Positions 1 to 8,125 of a DNA stretch of 64,000 nt are shown here, one piece after another. The notes under the pieces are model-generated. The model saw nothing but the letters and a program-made list of their open reading frames with translations. It was not told where the DNA came from and made no database searches. This stretch comes from an uncultured Dialister sp. (GTDB lineage Bacteria; Bacillota; Negativicutes; Veillonellales; Dialisteraceae). The stretch lies in assembly GCA_900541485.1 (NCBI GenBank), contig UQJW01000002.1, forward strand, positions 62,001 to 126,000, written 5' to 3'. A program made the translations under genes and the position numbers. Positions within the stretch are counted from its first letter, which is position 1, and the number at the start of each line of letters is the position of its first letter.

Positions 1-1202
1 TCCAAAGCACGCCTCTGTTTTACACCGAACCGATGCTGTTCATCAGTGATAACAAGTCCCAAATCCGAAAAAAGGACATCCTTTTCAAGGAGTGCATGTG
101 TTCCTATCAGAATATTTATATCTCCATGGCAAAGTTGCGATAAAATTTCTTTTCTGTCTCCTGTCCTTGTTTGTCCCGATAAATACCCGACTTTAACGGA
201 CAGGTTACTGAATATTTTTTGAAACGTTTTAAAGTGCTGGGATGCAAGTACTTCTGTAGGTGCCATCAGAGCACCCTGATATCCGTTTTCTACAATCTTC
301 GCAAGTGCCAGTGCGGCTACTGCTGTTTTACCGCTCCCCACATCGCCCTGTATCAGGCGCTGCATGGGAACTTTTCCTTCCATATCATCTTCTATATCTG
401 CAAAAGCCTGTTTTTGTCCCTTTGTTAATGTAAAAGGAAATTCTCCAATAACCGATCTGACCAATTCCCCGGAAGGCATACATTTGATTCCCGCTGTATT
501 TTTTTCTCTATTTCTTCTCAGAATTTGTAATCCTGCCTGCATATAAAATAACTCTTCAAAAGCCAGCCGTCTTCTTGCCGCTTTTTGCCTGTCCGGGTTT
601 TCCGGAGAATGCATAATCCGGATAGCCTCAAGACGGTTCATCAGCTTTTCCCGGACCACTGTATCATACGGTAAATTTTCTTCAACCCCCTCTATTTTAT
701 CCAGTGCAGAAGCAATCATGTTTCTCATCTGCCCCATACGGATTCCCTCTGTCAGAGGATACACCGGTACCAACTTTTGAAACTTTCCTAAATTTTCCGG
801 CAGTACCGACTCTGTATCAGGATTCGACAGTTGCCACTTACGATAGTTATATTCTATTTTCCCGTAAGCTAAAATATATTCGCCCTGTACAAATTGTTCT
901 TTTTTCCAAGGCTGGTTAAAATATACAAGATTGGCCGCCCCTGTACCATCTGCCAATGTCACGGTCAAGATAGACATGTTCCTCCGGGGATATACCTCTT
1001 TAGCAGCTATGACTCTTCCATAGATGGCTGTTTCCATTTCATATTCTAAATTTTCTATTTTCGTAATCTGTGTCCAGTCTTCATACCGCTTCGGATAAAA
1101 AGAAATCAGGTCTTCTATGGTATATATTCGGAGTCGTTCCAGTCTCTCTTTCATTTTAGGCCCGACACCTTTTAGCTGTGTTACGGAATCTGACAATTTC
1201 AT
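1..1202 (-). CDS. recG: ATP-dependent DNA helicase RecG (5' part, cut by window edge)
   Basis: RecG unwinds stalled replication forks and Holliday junctions with ATP. Read on the minus strand from an ATG at 1202, with GGAG about 8 bases upstream, the frame is open for 400 codons to the window edge. The start is MKLSDSVTQLKGVGPKMKER, the wedge-domain N-terminus with the helix-hairpin-helix-like GVGP. Further on come an OB-like region (ILTVTLADGTG), the Walker A GDVGSGKT, the motif Ia region (MAPTEVLASQH) and motif II DEQHRFG. The C-terminal helicase lobe lies outside the window. It is divergent from rpmB, an arrangement common in Firmicutes. Confidence 0.96.
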   Translation of the reverse strand, partial: MKLSDSVTQLKGVGPKMKERLERLRIYTIEDLISFYPKRYEDWTQITKIENLEYEMETAIYGRVIAAKEVYPRRNMSILTVTLADGTGAANLVYFNQPWKKEQFVQGEYILAYGKIEYNYRKWQLSNPDTESVLPENLGKFQKLVPVYPLTEGIRMGQMRNMIASALDKIEGVEENLPYDTVVREKLMNRLEAIRIMHSPENPDRQKAARRRLAFEELFYMQAGLQILRRNREKNTAGIKCMPSGELVRSVIGEFPFTLTKGQKQAFADIEDDMEGKVPMQRLIQGDVGSGKTAVAALALAKIVENGYQGALMAPTEVLASQHFKTFQKIFSNLSVKVGYLSGQTRTGDRKEILSQLCHGDINILIGTHALLEKDVLFSDLGLVITDEQHRFGVKQRRAL

Positions 1203-1271
1203 ACCTGTTCTCCATTCGATAGCTACGATTTTCTCATCTTATAAATCTTACTATATTAACCTGAAAAATAC

Positions 1272-1300
1272 TTGCCTAAGAAAATATTTTATGATATATT
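1272..1300 (+). promoter_or_regulatory. Sigma-A type promoter of rpmB
   Basis: TTGCCT (1272-1277) and TATATT (1295-1300) are separated by 17 bases. They lie 41 bases before the rpmB start, with AAGGAGG between promoter and ATG. Read by eye; not tested. Confidence 0.6.
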
Positions 1301-1340
1301 ATGAATGTTGCAATTGCGGAAGTGCAAGGAGGTGTAGCAC

Positions 1341-1532
1341 ATGGCTAATTATTGTGAAGTTTGCGGAAAACATACCGCTACGGGTTTCAATGTTTCCCAC
1401 TCCCATCTGAAAACAAAGAGAACCTGGAAACCCAATATTCAAAGAGTTCGCGTATTGGTAGACGGAGAAGTTAAGAGAATGAATGTCTGCACTCGTTGCC
1501 TTCGTTCTCATAAAGTTAACAGAGAAGTTTAA
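1341..1532 (+). CDS. rpmB: 50S ribosomal protein L28
   Basis: L28 is a small protein of the large ribosomal subunit. The 63-residue product has the family's N-terminal CxxC pair (C5, C8, in YCEVCGKH), the basic middle KTKRTWKPNIQ, and a second CxxC (CTRC) near the end, so this is the four-cysteine, zinc-binding form. Length is typical. The ATG follows a strong AAGGAGG. It is a single-gene unit with its own promoter and terminator, divergent from recG and convergent with the cofE-like gene. Confidence 0.97.
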   Translation: MANYCEVCGKHTATGFNVSHSHLKTKRTWKPNIQRVRVLVDGEVKRMNVCTRCLRSHKVNREV

Positions 1533-1534
1533 TG

Positions 1535-1566
1535 AAATAACCGGTCATTGACCGGTTATTTTTATT
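1535..1566 (+). terminator. Intrinsic terminator of rpmB
   Basis: A self-complementary stem (AAATAACCGGTCA at 1535-1547, its complement at 1549-1561) is followed by a T-rich run. It begins two bases after the stop codon. Confidence 0.85.
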
Positions 1567-1634
1567 TTAAGCCGGGCAAGATTGATTTCCACTGTCTTTG
1601 GAATCAAAGTAAATTCAATCTTTGCAAACTTTTG

Positions 1635-1667
1635 AAAAAAGAGATTTCAAAATGAAATCTCTTTTTT
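1635..1667 (-). terminator. Terminator of the murI-cofE-like gene cluster
   Basis: A perfect 15-base inverted repeat (1635-1649 and 1653-1667) centred on GAGATTTCA is flanked by A and T runs. It lies directly beyond the stop at 1669 and could terminate in both directions. Confidence 0.85.
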
Positions 1668-1668
1668 C

Positions 1669-2313
1669 TTATAATTGATCTGCGAAGTTTTTAATAATGA
1701 CAATCGGTGTTTTTTGATTGTCATTTCCGAAAGGATTATCTATAAGAATTTGTGCGATTCGCTGCGGATCAATTCCGCTGCTTTTACCTAAAACAGCAGC
1801 CCGCTTCAAATCGTTAACATCTGCCACAACCGCACCGTAAGCCCCTGTAGCACTTTTTATATCTTCACAAACCTGGTCCGCATTGGCAGGGCCATAGACA
1901 ATACACTTATCAAAAGGCGGCATTGTCCCGGTAACATCGTCAATAAGAGATGCCTGTCGGCAACGGGCATAAAAAACTCCCGGCTTTCCCATAATTTTTG
2001 AAACGGCACCGACAATAAATGAATAAAGCATATTCCATTTACCCTCTTCTTCCATGGCCGCCTGCATTCCATAAATACTGGCCATAGAACCTGCCCCCGG
2101 TACAAATCGATTCATCAGACGGGCCTGCCAGCAAACATTTAACTCCTCCGGGCGGACGTATCTGTTCTGAGTAATTGCTAAAACCGATTCTGCCGTACAA
2201 ACAATATCACGACTCGTAATATCTTTTCCAGCATATTCCAATATGGCATCTACGATATTATCTTTATTGGTCAATATTTTAGTATGCACCGGTATTAATT
2301 CTAATTCAGCCAT
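1669..2313 (-). CDS. F420-0:gamma-glutamyl ligase (CofE)-like protein
   Basis: The 214-residue protein resembles the CofE/FbiB ligase family, which in methanogens and actinobacteria adds glutamate to coenzyme F420-0. Family-like features are the N-terminal IPVHTKIL, the early TAESVLAITQNR segment, and the acidic C-terminal region VVADVNDLKRAAVLG. No other F420 gene is visible and Negativicutes are not known to make F420, so the substrate is probably different. Its ATG overlaps the previous stop by one base (TAATG), showing translational coupling to the membrane protein upstream. Family call is from memory of conserved motifs; function unassigned. Confidence 0.6.
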   Translation of the reverse strand: MAELELIPVHTKILTNKDNIVDAILEYAGKDITSRDIVCTAESVLAITQNRYVRPEELNVCWQARLMNRFVPGAGSMASIYGMQAAMEEEGKWNMLYSFIVGAVSKIMGKPGVFYARCRQASLIDDVTGTMPPFDKCIVYGPANADQVCEDIKSATGAYGAVVADVNDLKRAAVLGKSSGIDPQRIAQILIDNPFGNDNQKTPIVIIKNFADQL

Positions 2314-2870
2314 TACCTTTTCACCCCCGATGTATATTGATAAAGTGCTGTTTGCAAATCTTCAGATGTGAGAACAATCCTTGTTTTATCATAATAGTAA
2401 TCACTTCTTGCAACAACCTGGTATATAACATCCATGGCCATATCGGGAAAATCCTCAAGATCGCGGAGTATATTCCCTGATTTTCCATCAAGCTTAATTT
2501 TAATCAAAAAGACCTTCGGCTTTCTGATTTCCATAATAAACGCTTGCCAATAGTTGTCATCTCGCGGGTCATCTGCCGCAGTAAGAGTTGCTGATACAAC
2601 AGCCTTGTCGTATTGTTCATAAGGTAAATAGGTCCGCACAAAAGCATCCATAATCGTTCCTATCTGTTTTCCCACATTAACAATAGGTAAGGTATAAGAC
2701 AAAGTAACACTGTTCATTTCCATTTTTTCCACTTTAAGCGGAGACATTTTAGCCTTCAGCACTTTCAGCCGGCAATCACCTTTGATGTAAGCAATCGCCC
2801 AATATGCGACAAACCCCAAACAAATTAGAAATATAAAAAATGTTATTACTTTTAAAACTATAATTCCCAT
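2313..2870 (-). CDS. Uncharacterised membrane-anchored protein
   Basis: I do not recognise this 185-residue protein. It starts with one hydrophobic segment (about residues 5-28, VLKVITFFIFLICLGFVAYW), with no cleavage site evident, followed by a soluble mixed alpha/beta domain. It is probably inner-membrane anchored with the bulk on one side. It starts at ATG 2870 behind GGAG, sits 12 bases after murI, and its stop overlaps the start of the CofE-like gene, so the three are one operon. A role together with the CofE-like enzyme is only a guess. Confidence 0.7.
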   Translation of the reverse strand: MGIIVLKVITFFIFLICLGFVAYWAIAYIKGDCRLKVLKAKMSPLKVEKMEMNSVTLSYTLPIVNVGKQIGTIMDAFVRTYLPYEQYDKAVVSATLTAADDPRDDNYWQAFIMEIRKPKVFLIKIKLDGKSGNILRDLEDFPDMAMDVIYQVVARSDYYYDKTRIVLTSEDLQTALYQYTSGVKR

Positions 2871-2882
2871 AACTCACACTCC

Positions 2883-3650
2883 TTAGAAGACTATATCCTT
2901 TACGGCAGCTTCTTTCCCGAAAATTTTCTTAACAAGGTCTACAGACTTTTCTTTATCCTTTGTAAAAAAGAACTCATTTTGTCCCTGTTTTCCCGATAAC
3001 CCCTCTTTTCCTTTCATTATCCCCATGGCATTCATAACCGTACTTTCTGCCGGGTCAATGAATCTGACTTGAGGTAATACTTCCCGGAAAGATGACTCCA
3101 CTAAAGGATAATGCGTACAACCTAAAACAGCAACATCAATATCATATGCTTTATATCTATTTACGGCTTCCCTGATTATTTCCTTGCATTCTTCCTTTGA
3201 GGCACCGTATTCAACCGCTTTGGCCAATTTTTCTATAGGGATTTCAACAATCTCAAGTTCCGGATTCTTCTCTTTAAATTGCTTTTTATGGCAATGACTC
3301 CGGATAGTAGCCGCAGTTGCAAATATCCCCAGCTTTTTTGTATCTCCCGGTATAGGTACATCTGAACTCATGCCTACGATCGGTACCGCCGCATCATAAT
3401 ATGCTTTTGAAACATTAAAGCTGATTGTATTGCAAGCAATCAAAATCATTTTTACGTTTTTCGCCAGAAGAAATTCTTTCATCTCTCCAGCAAACGCTTC
3501 TATCTCCTCTGCAGTTCGTTCTCCATAAGGATTTCTGGCTGTATCCCCGATAAAAACAATTCGTTCTGCCCGGTATTCCTCGTGAAGTACTCTCGCAACT
3601 GTAAGTCCCCCTATACCGGAATCCATAATACCAATCGGACGGTTATCCAT
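2883..3650 (-). CDS. murI: Glutamate racemase
   Basis: MurI interconverts L- and D-glutamate to supply D-Glu for peptidoglycan. The 255-residue product has the N-terminal DSGIGG (D10 onward) and both catalytic cysteines, C73 in ACNT and C178 in GCTHYP. The start at 3650 was chosen because AGGACAGGAG lies just upstream and it gives the usual N-terminus MDNRPIGIMDSG; an upstream in-frame ATG adds nine unusual residues. It overlaps the end of the thioesterase gene by 8 bases. Confidence 0.95.
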   Translation of the reverse strand: MDNRPIGIMDSGIGGLTVARVLHEEYRAERIVFIGDTARNPYGERTAEEIEAFAGEMKEFLLAKNVKMILIACNTISFNVSKAYYDAAVPIVGMSSDVPIPGDTKKLGIFATAATIRSHCHKKQFKEKNPELEIVEIPIEKLAKAVEYGASKEECKEIIREAVNRYKAYDIDVAVLGCTHYPLVESSFREVLPQVRFIDPAESTVMNAMGIMKGKEGLSGKQGQNEFFFTKDKEKSVDLVKKIFGKEAAVKDIVF

Positions 3651-4065
3651 TTCTCCTGTCCTCTTTAGATATTTCAATTAATTTTGCCAACCGATCCGGC
3701 GACATTCTTGCAATTTTACCTGTAGCCGCTTTAGTATAGGTCCCGACAGACTTTCCTGTTGTCAGAATTTCTCCTGTGGCTTCTCTTACCACTTCATATT
3801 CAAATACTAATTTTGCCCGGTCCGCTTCCCTGAGGTATGTTTTCACCAGAACAATATCATCATATCGTGCTGATTTCAGATATTTTACATGAATTTCGAC
3901 AATAGGAAATACGATGCCTTCATTTAGTAAATCATTGAGGCATACCCCGCCCTCTCTCATGTATTCAACCCGGGCTTCTTCAAACCATTTCAAATAGTTT
4001 CCATGATAGACCACACACATTCCATCCGTTTCATAAAAGCGGACTCGTTTTTTTAATATATACAT
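3643..4065 (-). CDS. YbgC/FadM-type acyl-CoA thioesterase
   Basis: This is a hot-dog-fold thioesterase of the 4-hydroxybenzoyl-CoA thioesterase family, predicted to hydrolyse acyl-CoA or acyl-ACP thioesters in the cytoplasm. The 140 residues match family length. The signature is clear: RVRFYETDGMCVVYHGNYLK, with the catalytic aspartate D14 and the conserved YHGNYL. The usual Gly after Met is Cys17 here. ATG at 4065 follows GGAGG. First gene of the minus operon that continues into murI; substrate unknown. Confidence 0.85.
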   Translation of the reverse strand: MYILKKRVRFYETDGMCVVYHGNYLKWFEEARVEYMREGGVCLNDLLNEGIVFPIVEIHVKYLKSARYDDIVLVKTYLREADRAKLVFEYEVVREATGEILTTGKSVGTYTKAATGKIARMSPDRLAKLIEISKEDRRNG

Positions 4066-4205
4066 ACTATTCCTCCATATTTATCTATATTACTACAATT
4101 ATTCAGAAGTTTACAGTTGATTTTAAATCATTTTTTATTATACATATATGAATTACTTACTTTTTTATGTTCCGATATCGGCTATAATAAGTCAAGGAGG
4201 ACTTT

Positions 4206-4715
4206 ATGGCATTTACACTTACCTGTCATATCTGTGGTCAAAAGCTTACCTTGTTTGACTCCGGGATAAAGAGAAGAAAAGGCAGAATCCGATGTACCCG
4301 CTGTGGTGCACCTGTCAGCTATGACTTAGACAGCAGAAAGATACAAAAATCGGGATTTTGGGCAACTAAAGAATCCACTTTTGACCAATCTGCCAAAAGC
4401 AGACTGCTATCCCAAATAAAAAAAGAGAACCAACCGAAATATTCTGAAAATACAAACCGATTTTTTCAGAAACCGACCGGCTTTGAAAAATTTGATTTAA
4501 AAACAGGGACAATTATAAAAACCGACAGAGAAAATTTCAAAACGTCTCTTCAGCAAAAACCGGCTACCGTTTCGCAAAAATACAGCCGTCCGATTCTTGT
4601 ACCGCCAAAACAGGTTCAAAAATCTTTTCACAAAAATCCGGCGGTGTCACCAGTCATCAGAACATCAAAAATTTCTGCAATCTGGAATAAAATCAAAACT
4701 TTTTTCGCAATATAA
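4206..4715 (+). CDS. Zinc-ribbon protein of unknown function
   Basis: The 169-residue product begins with a zinc ribbon: two CxxC pairs, CHIC (C7, C10) and CTRC (C30, C33), on either side of a basic loop RRKGR, like the MJ0042-type N-terminal zinc finger. The rest is low-complexity, rich in K, Q, S and P, with no transmembrane segment, probably disordered. Start ATG follows AAGGAGG. It is an isolated plus-strand gene between minus-strand units. The role is not recognisable; a nucleic-acid or protein-binding adaptor is possible. Confidence 0.65.
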   Translation: MAFTLTCHICGQKLTLFDSGIKRRKGRIRCTRCGAPVSYDLDSRKIQKSGFWATKESTFDQSAKSRLLSQIKKENQPKYSENTNRFFQKPTGFEKFDLKTGTIIKTDRENFKTSLQQKPATVSQKYSRPILVPPKQVQKSFHKNPAVSPVIRTSKISAIWNKIKTFFAI

Positions 4716-4725
4716 TATACAAGTA

Positions 4726-4813
4726 AAAAACCCTACCCCGTTGGCAACACTCCGCTAAGCCAGACTTTTCAGTCTGATTTAAAGAGACAGCAGACCGGGG
4801 AGGGTCTTTTTTT
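4726..4813. terminator. Structured convergent terminator / possible structured RNA element
   Basis: Outer arms ACCCTACCCCG (4730-4740) and CGGGGAGGGT (4796-4805) pair with one bulge. They enclose a perfect 6-bp hairpin (CAGACT 4761-4766, AGTCTG 4771-4776) and a possible GGC/GCC pairing. A and T tracts flank both sides, so it can stop transcription from the zinc-ribbon gene and from the convergent DUF697 gene. It is much more elaborate than the other terminators here. Confidence 0.6.
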
Positions 4814-4953
4814 ATCTTCTCATACGGAACCATGGATGATTTGTTCTTCTAAATTGCCATCTCCGCCGTTTCCATGGACTGATTGTATGTAAAATAAATC
4901 CGTCTTTTTCCAATCTGGTCAAGTTCGATACAGATGGAACCTGTTTTATTTCT

Positions 4954-6234
4954 TTATTTTTTTTTAGAACTTTCTGCAGAAGTTTCCTCAGGTGTATCAG
5001 CAGTTTCAATACTTTCTCCTTTTGCCTTGGCTTCCGCTTGCTTTTTAGCTCCTCTTTCTTCCACTTTGGCCCGAAAGTCTTCAGCATAATTTTTGAGATT
5101 TTCTTTTGCCTGACCGGCTATATTTACTACGGTATTTTTATAATCATCTGCCTTGGTATTTATTTTTTCTTTTATTTCCTTAGCCTTATCCTGTGCATTT
5201 TCTGCATGGTGCATTGCCTCTTCCTTTAGCTTATCCGCCTTGGCTTTGGCTTCTTTCAATTGCACTTTCGCCTGTTCTTTCATTTCTTCTGACTTTATTT
5301 TGGCTTGCTGTGTATGAATTTCTGACTGCTTCTTAAGCTCATCTCTTTTTTTCTCAAGCTCTTCCATTTTTTCCTTAGCTTGCTTTTTCATTTCTTCCGC
5401 TTTAATTTTCGCATCTTTCTTTAGCTCTTTAGACTTCACTTTGGCAATGGCACGGAAATCTTTAGCTGCTTTTTCTGCCGTTTCCTTCGCCACCTCTGCC
5501 GCGCCAAGTGTCGTATACTTAGCCTTTTCAATCTGTTCTTCTGTCATACCTACTTTTTTCAGCACACCCGTCAACTGTTCACCCAGTTCATTAAAAGTAT
5601 CGACCAGCTGATTAGATAATTTATCCATTGTATCATGTGCCTTTTCCGGATAAATATTATTTATTTTATCTTTGATTTCTTTCGTAAAATCTTCTTTTTC
5701 ATCACCAAGAGGGATGTCTTTATGCGGATCTTCCTTTATTTCTTCTGCCAATTTGTTTCCTTCCTCCCGTCCTTCCTCAAATACTTCTTTATAAGGTCTT
5801 GTATCATCAGGCATGCCGTCCTTAATCCATTTAACGGCTGCTTTCCCCAATCCGTAGGTTACCGAAACTGCAACAGGTACCTGTATAAAAGGAAGAGGGA
5901 GTAACGTGGCAATAGTAGTCCCTACAACGGTAGCTCCTAATGAGCCGATAAATGACAACACCGCTTTTTGCGGGATATCTGCGCCATAAACAGTTCCTAT
6001 CTTCGATATCATATATACTTCATTGGCAATTAAAGAAACTGTCCCGAGCAAGGGTGCCACTACAATCACGCCGGCACGTGCTGCACCCCAGCGAATTAAA
6101 CTTTCCGCTTCCTTATCACGGTCATCGATAACAGTCACTTCGACATCCGCTTCGGAAATGCCTTCCCGGATGTCTTCGGTCGGCAATGTATCTTTTACTT
6201 CATCCATTATTTGGACTTTTTTGTCTTCGCTCAT
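4954..6234 (-). CDS. DUF697-like membrane protein with long hendecad coiled tail
   Basis: The 426-residue protein has three parts. Residues 1-45 are acidic. Residues about 46-140 carry two hydrophobic segments with small residues (ARAGVIVVAPLLGTVSLIA and LSFIGSLGATVVGTTIATLL), resembling the DUF697/YcjF membrane domain found with GTPases. From about residue 235 to 400 follows a highly charged helix with 11-residue periodicity (AKIKAEEMKKQ, AKEKMEELEKK, AKIKSEEMKEQ), like LEA-group-3 or apolipoprotein helices. The stop lies directly after a run of nine A. ATG 6234 follows GGAGG. Function unknown; a membrane-surface or stress role is only inferred. Confidence 0.7.
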   Translation of the reverse strand: MSEDKKVQIMDEVKDTLPTEDIREGISEADVEVTVIDDRDKEAESLIRWGAARAGVIVVAPLLGTVSLIANEVYMISKIGTVYGADIPQKAVLSFIGSLGATVVGTTIATLLPLPFIQVPVAVSVTYGLGKAAVKWIKDGMPDDTRPYKEVFEEGREEGNKLAEEIKEDPHKDIPLGDEKEDFTKEIKDKINNIYPEKAHDTMDKLSNQLVDTFNELGEQLTGVLKKVGMTEEQIEKAKYTTLGAAEVAKETAEKAAKDFRAIAKVKSKELKKDAKIKAEEMKKQAKEKMEELEKKRDELKKQSEIHTQQAKIKSEEMKEQAKVQLKEAKAKADKLKEEAMHHAENAQDKAKEIKEKINTKADDYKNTVVNIAGQAKENLKNYAEDFRAKVEERGAKKQAEAKAKGESIETADTPEETSAESSKKK

Positions 6235-6556
6235 AGTTTCCTCCTATCAATTCATTACCCTCAAAACTATATTCTTTATATATTAATTATACTAAATATC
6301 CCATCAATTATCTATTACTTTTTGACCCGGAGTATAATTTACTGCAAACCTCTCTCATTCTCCTATAATCACATATTTGGGCGATATATGACATAAAATA
6401 CAAAAATTGTGGTCATGTTGTAAATATGTAAAACCAATTATAATCTTTTTATGATTCCTCCCGGTTGTATTCCGAAAATTAAATACACTCATCGGAAAAT
6501 AAAAAATGAGTCGGTTAATGTTACCGACTCATTTTTTATTTATAATACTATTATGT
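6235..6556. other. AT-rich intergenic region, 322 bp
   Basis: Between the DUF697 gene start and the DUF4198 gene end. Apart from the terminator at 6500-6538 it holds only AT-rich sequence; a TATAAT on the minus strand (6286-6291) lacks a convincing -35. No RNA gene or ORF that I would support. Confidence 0.6.
6500..6538 (-). terminator. Terminator of the DUF4198 gene
   Basis: A perfect inverted repeat of about 16 bases (ATGAGTCGGT core; arms 6500-6515 and 6523-6538) ends in a T run on the minus strand, just beyond the stop at 6557. Confidence 0.85.
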
Positions 6557-7276
6557 TTATTCCGGATCAATTATAAATGACAGAGAAGAGAAGTATTTTG
6601 GAGTTGTATGTTCATCTTCTTTATCTCCTGCCACTTCAACACCGACTACGTTCAAACCATTCGCAGAAACAGTGACTGTTGCATAACCGTCCTTATCTGC
6701 GGTAGATTCATTGGTTAAATCATTGATAACATCTTTGATAAGCGGTGCATTTGCATAAGGCTGTCCGTTTTTGTACACGCGGATTCTATAGGTATCCCCC
6801 TTACGGAGCGTCAAAGGATTGACACTTGGTACAATCTGAATCGGAACATTATAAATGCCGCCGGGCGTTACATCAGGATTCCAATAATGCACATTCCATT
6901 TAATCGCATGTGTTGTTTTCACCGCATCTGCCACTTCACTAAACGGTGCCTCATGGGTTACACCTGCTTTATCTTTTGTAAAATATCCATAATCAAAGAA
7001 TGTTACCGTTACGCCCAAATCCTCACTCGGCTTAATTGCCACATGATCTTTATAAGTAACGGTCTCTATATTCATGGAAGAAAAATTCTTATCGTAAGCA
7101 TCAACGGCTGTTACGCATGACGGTTTATAAGCATTATCTCCGGGCCCCTCGCCAAGCACTAATGCTTTTTGATCGAGCCGGTTTGCAAAAAATACTCCGT
7201 GTGCGGAAGCAGAGCCTACTGCACAAGAAGCAGCAATGACACCGGCACATAAAGCGGCTAAATATGTTTTTTTCAT
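6557..7276 (-). CDS. Exported DUF4198 protein
   Basis: This 239-residue protein has a classical signal peptide (MKKTYLAALCAGVIAASCAV, then an SASA-H cleavage region). The rest is beta-rich with LRKGDTYRIRVYKNGQPYAN and a closing DKDGYATVTV, the pattern of DUF4198, a periplasmic family often near nickel or cobalt importers. No metal transporter is adjacent, so the metal link is not supported here. Start ATG 7276 is set by GGAGG and by the signal peptide. Own promoter and terminator, so it is monocistronic. Confidence 0.75.
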   Translation of the reverse strand: MKKTYLAALCAGVIAASCAVGSASAHGVFFANRLDQKALVLGEGPGDNAYKPSCVTAVDAYDKNFSSMNIETVTYKDHVAIKPSEDLGVTVTFFDYGYFTKDKAGVTHEAPFSEVADAVKTTHAIKWNVHYWNPDVTPGGIYNVPIQIVPSVNPLTLRKGDTYRIRVYKNGQPYANAPLIKDVINDLTNESTADKDGYATVTVSANGLNVVGVEVAGDKEDEHTTPKYFSSLSFIIDPE

Positions 7277-7326
7277 AAGAGTTCCTCCATTCTGTAATAA
7301 CAAATTTATTATTTTGGACTAACTCA

Positions 7327-7355
7327 ATTATACATACTTGTTAATTTTATTGCAA
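7327..7355 (-). promoter_or_regulatory. Promoter of the DUF4198 gene
   Basis: On the minus strand TTGCAA (7350-7355) and TATAAT (7327-7332) are 17 bases apart, about 50 bases before the start codon. Confidence 0.7.
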
Positions 7356-7384
7356 TATTAATTTATTTATTTTCTAAATTAGTA

Positions 7385-8116
7385 TTACCAATCAGTAAGT
7401 CCGCCGTCTACAGGCACGATAGCACCCGTCATAAAAGATGCTTTTTCAGACAAAAGAAACGCGATGACTTGGCCCACTTCTTCCGGTTTTGCAATACGCA
7501 TTAACGGATACCAATTCTCCATCTCTGCAATGGTTCCTCCATAGTTTTCTAACTGTTTCTTTAGAAGTGGTGTTTTTACATCCCCCGGACAAATAACATT
7601 AGCACGAATTCCCTCAACGGCAAGCTCTAATGCCAATGAACGGGTAAAAGATGTAACCGCACCTTTTGTTGCACTATATATACTCCCCTGGACATTCCCC
7701 CGGGTGGCCGCATCTGAGGAAACGGTGACAATACTTCCGCCCGGTCTTTTTAAATAGGGCAGTATCGTCTTTATAAATTGTATAGTCCCAAATACATTCG
7801 TATCAAAAAGCTCTTTGATATCTTCATCTGACATGTTTTCCAAAAGTCCCTCTTTGTAAACTCCTGCAGATGACACCACACCGCAAAGCTCTCCCATTTC
7901 TTTTATATGCTCTACAGCCTGATCAATTTCTTTTTTGTTTTTTATATCACAGGAAATAAAAAGACTGCCTTTTACCTCAGCTTCTGCCTGATTTCCCTTT
8001 TGTTTATCACGCCCGATAAGAACAGTTTTCCACCCTTCTTCTGATAATATTTTTGCTGTTGCCAGTCCGATTCCCGAAGTTCCGCCGGAAATAAGTGCTA
8101 CTTTATTCTTATGCAT
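7385..8116 (-). CDS. Short-chain dehydrogenase/reductase (FabG-like)
   Basis: A 243-residue classical SDR, predicted NAD(P)-dependent oxidoreductase. It has the cofactor motif SGGTSGIG (residues 10-17), the SSAG strand (82-85), catalytic S133/S134, Y147 and K151 (YSATK), and the typical end ASFMTGAIVPVDGG. Substrate cannot be told from sequence; a 3-oxoacyl-ACP reductase role is possible but no fab genes are near. It lies nine bases downstream of the polysaccharide deacetylase gene and is likely cotranscribed. Confidence 0.85.
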   Translation of the reverse strand: MHKNKVALISGGTSGIGLATAKILSEEGWKTVLIGRDKQKGNQAEAEVKGSLFISCDIKNKKEIDQAVEHIKEMGELCGVVSSAGVYKEGLLENMSDEDIKELFDTNVFGTIQFIKTILPYLKRPGGSIVTVSSDAATRGNVQGSIYSATKGAVTSFTRSLALELAVEGIRANVICPGDVKTPLLKKQLENYGGTIAEMENWYPLMRIAKPEEVGQVIAFLLSEKASFMTGAIVPVDGGLTDW

Positions 8117-8125
8117 ACGCTCTCC

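Noticed and set aside
1577..1622. Alternative nested inverted repeats between rpmB and the CofE-like gene
   Set aside because: AAGATTGA/TCAATCTT and GATTCC-like pairings are mutually exclusive but lie between two good terminators; no evidence of function.
4183..4188. TATAAT before the zinc-ribbon gene
   Set aside because: It lies so close to the Shine-Dalgarno that the transcript would start within it, and no -35 is at proper distance.
4812..5087. 91-codon minus-strand frame overlapping the end of the DUF697 gene
   Set aside because: Most of it is an out-of-frame shadow of the Lys-rich tail. No RBS; only possible as product of slippage, which is listed as a finding.
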